Translations under genes and position numbers: made by a program
NCBI GenBank assembly: GCA_049515655.1
Contig: JBEKTW010000004.1
Span: 1-64,000, forward strand
Direction: 5' to 3'
Length of the DNA stretch: 64,000 bases
Source: JBEKTW01 sp049515655
GTDB taxonomy: Bacteria > Bacteroidota > Ignavibacteria > UBA10030 > SZUA-254
The notes under the pieces: generated by a model
What the model saw: only the letters and a program-made list of their open reading frames with translations
What the model was told of the DNA's origin: nothing
Database searches by the model: none
Shown here: positions 59,866-64,000 of the stretch, piece by piece
Layout: each line of letters begins with the position of its first letter
Numbering within the stretch: the first letter of the stretch is position 1

Positions 59866-61146
59866 TTATGCGACTTCCTTCACGGCATCGAGAAACTTGT
59901 TCACCTCATCGAAATTGTTGTACATGTGCGTGGAGACGCGAATTGAATTTAAATGACTCTCCCCGACCAAGCGGATGCGAAAGCCTTTCTTCGACGCGTG
60001 CTCTCCGAACTTGTCATGCAGCATGTTCTTGAGACGAAAGCCGACGATAGAGCCGCGGGATTGATCCTCCGTTGGCGTCAGCATTTCAACCTTGTCACCA
60101 AGTTTCATCAATTCCCGCTGCAAATGTCCTGCAAGCGCGTTCCCGCGATGAACGACATTCTCCATGCCGATATGGTAAAGGAAATCAACCGCCGCCGCCA
60201 ACCCAATGTAAATCGCGGCATTCTGTGTCGCGAAATCATAGCGATGGGCAGTCGGTACGTACCCATTGAACTCCGGCGACTCGGTTGTCAAATCCCAGCC
60301 GGTGTCCGAGTAGCCGCCAATCCATTTAGCCTGACAGACATCAAGCATCTCTTTCCGAACATACAGAAATCCAGTCCCTTTCGGCCCGCACATCCACTTA
60401 TGGCAACACGTCGCATAAAAATCACAGCCGATGTCTTTCAGATCAAGCATTGTCATTCCCGGACCGTGTGCGCCATCGAAGAACACCCACAAGCCCTTGT
60501 CGCGACCGAGCCTTGCAATTTCTTTGCCGGGAAATACTTGTCCAATTGTACAGGTGATATGAGGAATTGCAATCGCCTTCGTGTTGTGTGTGATCAGGTC
60601 GTTGATGCGGTTGAGATTCTCGCTCGCAGTTTGCGCAGGCTTGAGGGTTTTGATAACGATCCCGTCGAGTTTCGCCCGGTTCAGCCACGGTAGAGCATTG
60701 CCTGCATGTTCGTGTGTCGTCAGTATCACTTCATCGCCGCGTTTCAGCGGGAGTCCCCACGCTACGATGTTGATTCCCTCGGTAACATTGTGCGTCAGCG
60801 AGATTTCGGATTCATCGACGTTGACGAACTTCGCAAGTTTCGGTCGTGCAACCTCCCACCCGCCGTACTCTCCTGACGTGTCGATATTGTCGATTGCACT
60901 CTTGACGGCTTCGCGGACGACATACGGCGAAGGACCCATTGTTCCGTTGTTGAAGTACACGCGATCATGAGTGAGCGGAAATTGGTCTCGCACGACTTTC
61001 CAAAATTGCTCGTCCTCGGGCTGGACGGTTTGATCGTTGGAGATGACGTACCGGGCACGCGAAGTCTCCGGAACTGCGGTCAGCATCCACGCTCCGACTG
61101 CTCCGCCGGCAACTTCTCTAATAAAATTTCTTCGTGAGGTGTGCAT
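59866..61146 (-). CDS. Tat-exported class V aminotransferase-like protein
   Basis: A 426-residue PLP enzyme of the class V (isopenicillin-N-epimerase/cysteine-desulfurase-like) group. The N-terminus SRRNFIREVAGGAVGAWM is a Tat signal, so the folded PLP protein is exported. The PLP lysine is in ATCCHKWMCGPKGTGFLY, with NVTEGINIVAWG and FFDGAHGPGMTMLDL for cofactor binding. Function is unresolved: epimerase, desulfurase or aminotransferase. A promoter candidate TTGACA-N17-TCTATT lies at 61309-61337. Confidence 0.82.
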   Translation of the reverse strand: MHTSRRNFIREVAGGAVGAWMLTAVPETSRARYVISNDQTVQPEDEQFWKVVRDQFPLTHDRVYFNNGTMGPSPYVVREAVKSAIDNIDTSGEYGGWEVARPKLAKFVNVDESEISLTHNVTEGINIVAWGLPLKRGDEVILTTHEHAGNALPWLNRAKLDGIVIKTLKPAQTASENLNRINDLITHNTKAIAIPHITCTIGQVFPGKEIARLGRDKGLWVFFDGAHGPGMTMLDLKDIGCDFYATCCHKWMCGPKGTGFLYVRKEMLDVCQAKWIGGYSDTGWDLTTESPEFNGYVPTAHRYDFATQNAAIYIGLAAAVDFLYHIGMENVVHRGNALAGHLQRELMKLGDKVEMLTPTEDQSRGSIVGFRLKNMLHDKFGEHASKKGFRIRLVGESHLNSIRVSTHMYNNFDEVNKFLDAVKEVA

Positions 61147-61308
61147 TGTAGTGTTCCTTTTGATTAGTTGTCATATATTGGTCTTCTCACGTCGGGTGGT
61201 TGATCGATTCTCTAAACTGCAGTAATTTTCACCTTGAATGCCTGCTCTCAGAAAAGGCTTGTTCTGGGTAAGGATGAAAACCAACAGGGGAAAAATTTTC
61301 TTCATGAA

Positions 61309-61337
61309 TAGAAACTCTAGACTCAAGGTGTTGTCAA
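61309..61337 (-). promoter_or_regulatory. Promoter of the aminotransferase/ABC-F unit
   Basis: On the minus strand TTGACA (61337-61332), 17 bp, TCTATT (61314-61309). The leader to the ATG at 61146 would be about 155 nt. Confidence 0.4.
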
Positions 61338-61491
61338 TATAAGAAATTTAACCTCGTAAATAAAGGTTCAAGAACAATCCATTGCCTTAGGGGACACGGG
61401 GCTGCACCGTTTGAAGCTTTGAAGAATCCGTTATTTTCACCATATTTTCATGTAGAATTCTTAATTTTGAATAGTTGAAGATGACCGTTTT

Positions 61492-61521
61492 TTGTGAGCA
61501 AGCAAGTGGCGTCGCTATAAT
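61492..61521 (+). promoter_or_regulatory. Promoter of the two-component operon
   Basis: TTGTGA (61492-61497), 18 bp, TATAAT (61516-61521). The leader to the ATG at 61555 is about 25 nt and contains AGGAAG (61542-61547) as the ribosome-binding site. Confidence 0.5.
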
Positions 61522-61554
61522 CTGAGGTGTGAACGCGGATCAGGAAGTTAAACA

Positions 61555-62232
61555 ATGCGTATTCTTTTGATAGAAGACGATAAGAAAATTGCTGCGGCAA
61601 TTTCAAAGAGCTTAAAGGCCGAGGGCTATGCCGTCGACGTCGCGTATGACGGAATCAAGGGAGAAGAACTTGCGCTGGTCAGCGACAACGATTTGATTAT
61701 TCTCGACGTCTTGCTTCCCTTGCAGGACGGCTGGACGACGTGCGCAAATCTCCGGAAACAGAAGGTGATGACGCCGATTATCATGTTGACGGCACTTCAA
61801 GATGTCAATGACAAGATCCGGGGTCTGGACTGCGGGGCCGACGATTATCTCGCCAAACCGTTTCATTTCGGGGAACTCCTCGCGCGGATTCGCTCCCTGG
61901 TCAGGAGAAAAAGCGAGGTACGGAGCACCGTCATCGAGAAGTTCGGACTGTCCCTCGACGTCAATACGCATAAGGCATTTCGGGATGGATTGGAAATCTC
62001 TCTGACCTCGAAGGAATATGCACTACTCGAACTTTTCATGATGAACCCCGGCAGAATTCTTTCGCGTGAAACGATCTCCGAGCATGTCTGGGATATGAAT
62101 TTCGAACCGCGGAGCAATGTCATCGAGTCCTTCGTGAAATTCCTGCGCCAGAAAGTAGATAAGGGATTCAAGACCCCGCTCATCCGCACTGTCCGCGGGT
62201 CGGGATATATCTTCTCGGACACAGAACCGTAG
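61555..62232 (+). CDS. OmpR/PhoB-family response regulator
   Basis: A 225-residue regulator: receiver with D51 in LIILDVLLPLQDGW, followed by a winged-helix Trans_reg_C domain (about 128-222: LTSKEYALLELFMMNPGRILSRETISEHVWD). It resembles CusR/CopR/PhoP-like regulators. RBS AGGAAG seven bases before the ATG. The kinase gene starts 13 bp downstream. Likely targets include the PepSY gene at 63759 via the direct repeats at 63670-63688. Confidence 0.92.
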   Translation: MRILLIEDDKKIAAAISKSLKAEGYAVDVAYDGIKGEELALVSDNDLIILDVLLPLQDGWTTCANLRKQKVMTPIIMLTALQDVNDKIRGLDCGADDYLAKPFHFGELLARIRSLVRRKSEVRSTVIEKFGLSLDVNTHKAFRDGLEISLTSKEYALLELFMMNPGRILSRETISEHVWDMNFEPRSNVIESFVKFLRQKVDKGFKTPLIRTVRGSGYIFSDTEP

Positions 62233-62245
62233 TTGCTCTACGCTG

Positions 62246-63628
62246 ATGCTAACCATCAAGACAAAAATCATCATCGCGTACACGCTGGTCTTCGGCGTGA
62301 TGCTGGTTCTCTTTGCCTACTTCATCTACCGGGACACGCAGGAAGTGGAGACGGCAAAGATCGATGCCCGTCTGGAAACACACGCCGCAAAAATCATAAC
62401 AGAACTCGAAGAGGAGAGCGATAGTTCTGCCCCCGTTGAGGTACGCACAATTCTCGGAATTCCCGCAGAAGGTTTAACCGGGTTGCGCATTCAACTCTTT
62501 GATCAATCCGGAAAAACCGTCGTTGCAGACAGTGTTCTCCAACGGTACCCGACAACGACCTGGAGAGAAGCGGTCGCCGGGAGACGTCAGAGGGAGGTGT
62601 TGCACATCGGCGGGCGGGAATACCGCTGCCTTTGGGTCCCGATCGAGCTCAACGACCAGTATCCGGCCGCAGTGCAGCTTGCTGCATCTCTGGCAGAGGT
62701 CGATGCGAATTTGCGCCGTCTCCTACTCTTCTTTTTTATGGGGATTCCTCTCGCGTTAATAGTGGCAGCACTGGCGGCGTACCTGATTACCCGTATGGCA
62801 TTTCGTCCCATCCTGGGGATGGTGGAAACCGCGCGGCAAATTACGGCCAGAGATCTCCATCATCGCCTCGCGTTACCGGCCGCACGAGACGAAGTCCGAT
62901 TGCTCGGCGAGACACTCAATAACATGATCGAGCGTATCGAAGCGTCATTCCGGAGCCAGAAGCAATTCGTTGCCGACGCATCGCACGAGATCCGGACACC
63001 TCTCACCGTCATCTGCAGTGAGCTGGAATTCGCCGAACGCCGGGTCACCGAGCCCTCAGTGAAAGAAAGCATTCAAACATCACTTTCAGAAATAGACCGG
63101 CTCGCTAAATTAACGGACAGTCTTCTCCTCCTCGCCAGACTCGACGCGTCCCAGCTGAAACTCAATCTCCAGCCGGTCCGGCTTGATGAACTCCTTGTTG
63201 AATGCGTGCAGCTCGCCAAGAGTATCGCCGACAAAAAAAATATTCGGATACGGGTGGATTTGGAGGAAGCGCTTACGCTTCGGGCGGACAGAGAAAGGAT
63301 GAAGAGCATCATTCTGAATCTGCTCGATAACGCGGTGAAGTACTCCGGTAACGACACCACCGTGAGCGTTTCGCTGGCGAGAAGGAATTCCTCGGTGATG
63401 CTCTCCGTCGCGGATCAAGGGCCCGGGATTCCGGCGGACGTCCTTACGGATATTTTCAAACGCTTCTACCGCGTCGATGCATCGCGCACTCAGATCGAGG
63501 GAAGCGGTTTGGGACTTGCGATTGTGGAACGGCTTGTAGAACTCCACGGCGGTAAGATTTCCGTTCACAGCGAAGAGGGAAAAGGGGCAACATTTACTGT
63601 AGAATTGCCCTTAGCCATCAATTCCTGA
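62246..63628 (+). CDS. Sensor histidine kinase with HAMP domain
   Basis: A 460-residue inner-membrane kinase. Two transmembrane segments (about 4-26 and 155-178) flank a roughly 125-residue periplasmic sensor, followed by HAMP (about 179-233), a HisKA dimerisation domain with phospho-acceptor H247 in ADASHEIRTPL, and a C-terminal HATPase (NLLDNAVKYSG, DQGPGIP, GSGLGLAIV). Overall layout is that of CusS/heavy-metal or envelope-stress kinases. Stimulus not determinable. Confidence 0.93.
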   Translation: MLTIKTKIIIAYTLVFGVMLVLFAYFIYRDTQEVETAKIDARLETHAAKIITELEEESDSSAPVEVRTILGIPAEGLTGLRIQLFDQSGKTVVADSVLQRYPTTTWREAVAGRRQREVLHIGGREYRCLWVPIELNDQYPAAVQLAASLAEVDANLRRLLLFFFMGIPLALIVAALAAYLITRMAFRPILGMVETARQITARDLHHRLALPAARDEVRLLGETLNNMIERIEASFRSQKQFVADASHEIRTPLTVICSELEFAERRVTEPSVKESIQTSLSEIDRLAKLTDSLLLLARLDASQLKLNLQPVRLDELLVECVQLAKSIADKKNIRIRVDLEEALTLRADRERMKSIILNLLDNAVKYSGNDTTVSVSLARRNSSVMLSVADQGPGIPADVLTDIFKRFYRVDASRTQIEGSGLGLAIVERLVELHGGKISVHSEEGKGATFTVELPLAINS

Positions 63629-63669
63629 GCCCTGCCTCTCACACACAAAAACTGCAAATTCCCCCCGTT

Positions 63670-63700
63670 TTTCATCTGGCTTTCATCTTTATTTTATATT
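63670..63700 (+). promoter_or_regulatory. Tandem direct repeats for the response regulator, with -10 box
   Basis: TTTCATCT at 63670-63677 and again at 63681-63688, an exact 11-bp period typical of OmpR/PhoB-family sites, followed by TATATT (63695-63700). No TTGAC-type -35 exists where one would be expected (63672-63677), as for an activator-dependent promoter. It serves the PepSY-like gene. Confidence 0.5.
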
Positions 63701-63758
63701 TTTTACGATGCCAACTAATGGTTCTCTGTATCGTTATCAGCATTAAGAGGAGTATTAT

Positions 63759-64000
63759 ATGAAAAGCTTTCGTCTTATTTCAATGGCAGTGTGCCTCTGC
63801 CTGATGGTCGCGCTGGGCGCGGAGGTTACGAGCGCCAAGGACAAGAAAATCACAAAGAAACAGCTCCCCGCCGCCGTGCTTACCGCCTTTCAAACGGCCT
63901 ACCCCCATGCGACAATCAAAGGACAATCGATAGAGACCGAGAAGGGGAAGAAGTTCTACGAGATCGAGAGTGTCGATGGAAAAATAAACCGGGATCTGCT
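63759..64000 (+). CDS. PepSY-like secreted protein, 5' part
   Basis: The first 80 codons of a gene that runs off the window. Signal peptide MKSFRLISMAVCLCLMVALG (cut near TSAKDKK), then a PepSY-like fold start (KKQLPAAVLTAFQTAYPHATIKGQSIETEKGKKFYEIESVDG), as in small periplasmic PepSY-like proteins often co-located with two-component systems. RBS AGAGGAG is six bases before the ATG. Partial, so full domain extent is unknown. Confidence 0.8.
   Translation, partial: MKSFRLISMAVCLCLMVALGAEVTSAKDKKITKKQLPAAVLTAFQTAYPHATIKGQSIETEKGKKFYEIESVDGKINRDL

Larger units (their letters stand above)
61147..61554. other. Divergent intergenic region of 408 bp
   Basis: It separates the aminotransferase from the two-component operon and holds a promoter for each (61309-61337 minus and 61492-61521 plus). 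No gene or hairpin was seen. Confidence 0.5.

Overview
The window looks like a chromosomal segment of a bacterium from the Bacteroidota / Ignavibacteriota / Chlorobiota superphylum, most like a moderately high-GC Ignavibacteria-type lineage. The evidence is three type IX secretion (T9SS) proteins (SprA at 36412-43782, a PorX-type PglZ response regulator at 34758-36332, a PorZ-like propeller protein at 19757-22057), a secreted protein ending in the NYPNPFNP-type T9SS sorting domain, and outer-membrane barrel proteins of a diderm. No rRNA, tRNA, CRISPR array or prophage was recognised. The species cannot be named from the sequence alone.

Layout. 1-8.3 kb is an accessory, repeat-rich stretch: a secreted GH78 rhamnosidase, a POT/MFS transporter, a zinc-type dehydrogenase, a REP-type Y1 transposase (RAYT) whose stop codon overlaps the start of a PLP dehydratase, and a decayed gene fragment. 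8.3-17.4 kb is one long minus-strand lipid/ribosome operon (DUF177-rpmF-plsX-fabH-fabD-fabG-acpP-fabF-rnc-Omp85-rsmE). Divergent from it, 17.6-23.1 kb carries a Crp/Fnr regulator, a PHP phosphoesterase, ribH, the PorZ-like protein, a glycosyltransferase and a receiver protein. 23.2-25.9 kb is a CadC-like ArsR repressor with a Zn/Cd-type P1B ATPase. 26.3-32.5 kb has an AT-rich orphan secreted protein, a small membrane protein, argS-rsfS-LytR_C, a nucleotidyltransferase and panC. 32.8-43.8 kb is the minus-strand T9SS/housekeeping run sprA, porX-tsaE-tsaB-accD. 44-53 kb holds a four-repeat secreted protein, a POTRA-less Omp85-type barrel, AceK, a Ycf48-repeat T9SS cargo and a Tat-exported glycosylasparaginase. 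53.2-61.1 kb holds mdh, rpmA/rplU, an LD-carboxypeptidase, an RluE-type pseudouridine synthase, a GxxExxY-DinB fusion, an ABC-F ATPase and a class V aminotransferase. 61.5-64 kb is an OmpR/HK two-component pair with a PepSY-like target gene.

Two system-level patterns stand out. (1) At least twelve intergenic sites fit one promoter plan, TTGAC-type -35, exactly 17 bp, then TANNTT, intermediate between the E. coli and Bacteroides consensus. (2) Intergenic DNA is full of perfect hairpins of several families. Several have other palindromes or short segments inserted inside their loops, one short repeat has entered a coding region in frame, and a RAYT gene in the window carries its own palindromic 21-bp repeat array inside its reading frame. 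I read this as a candidate hairpin-targeting palindrome-mobilising system, which is inference.

All functional names come from recognisable motifs, family architecture and neighbourhood. Start codons were adjusted where a Shine-Dalgarno sequence or mapped promoter favoured a different start.
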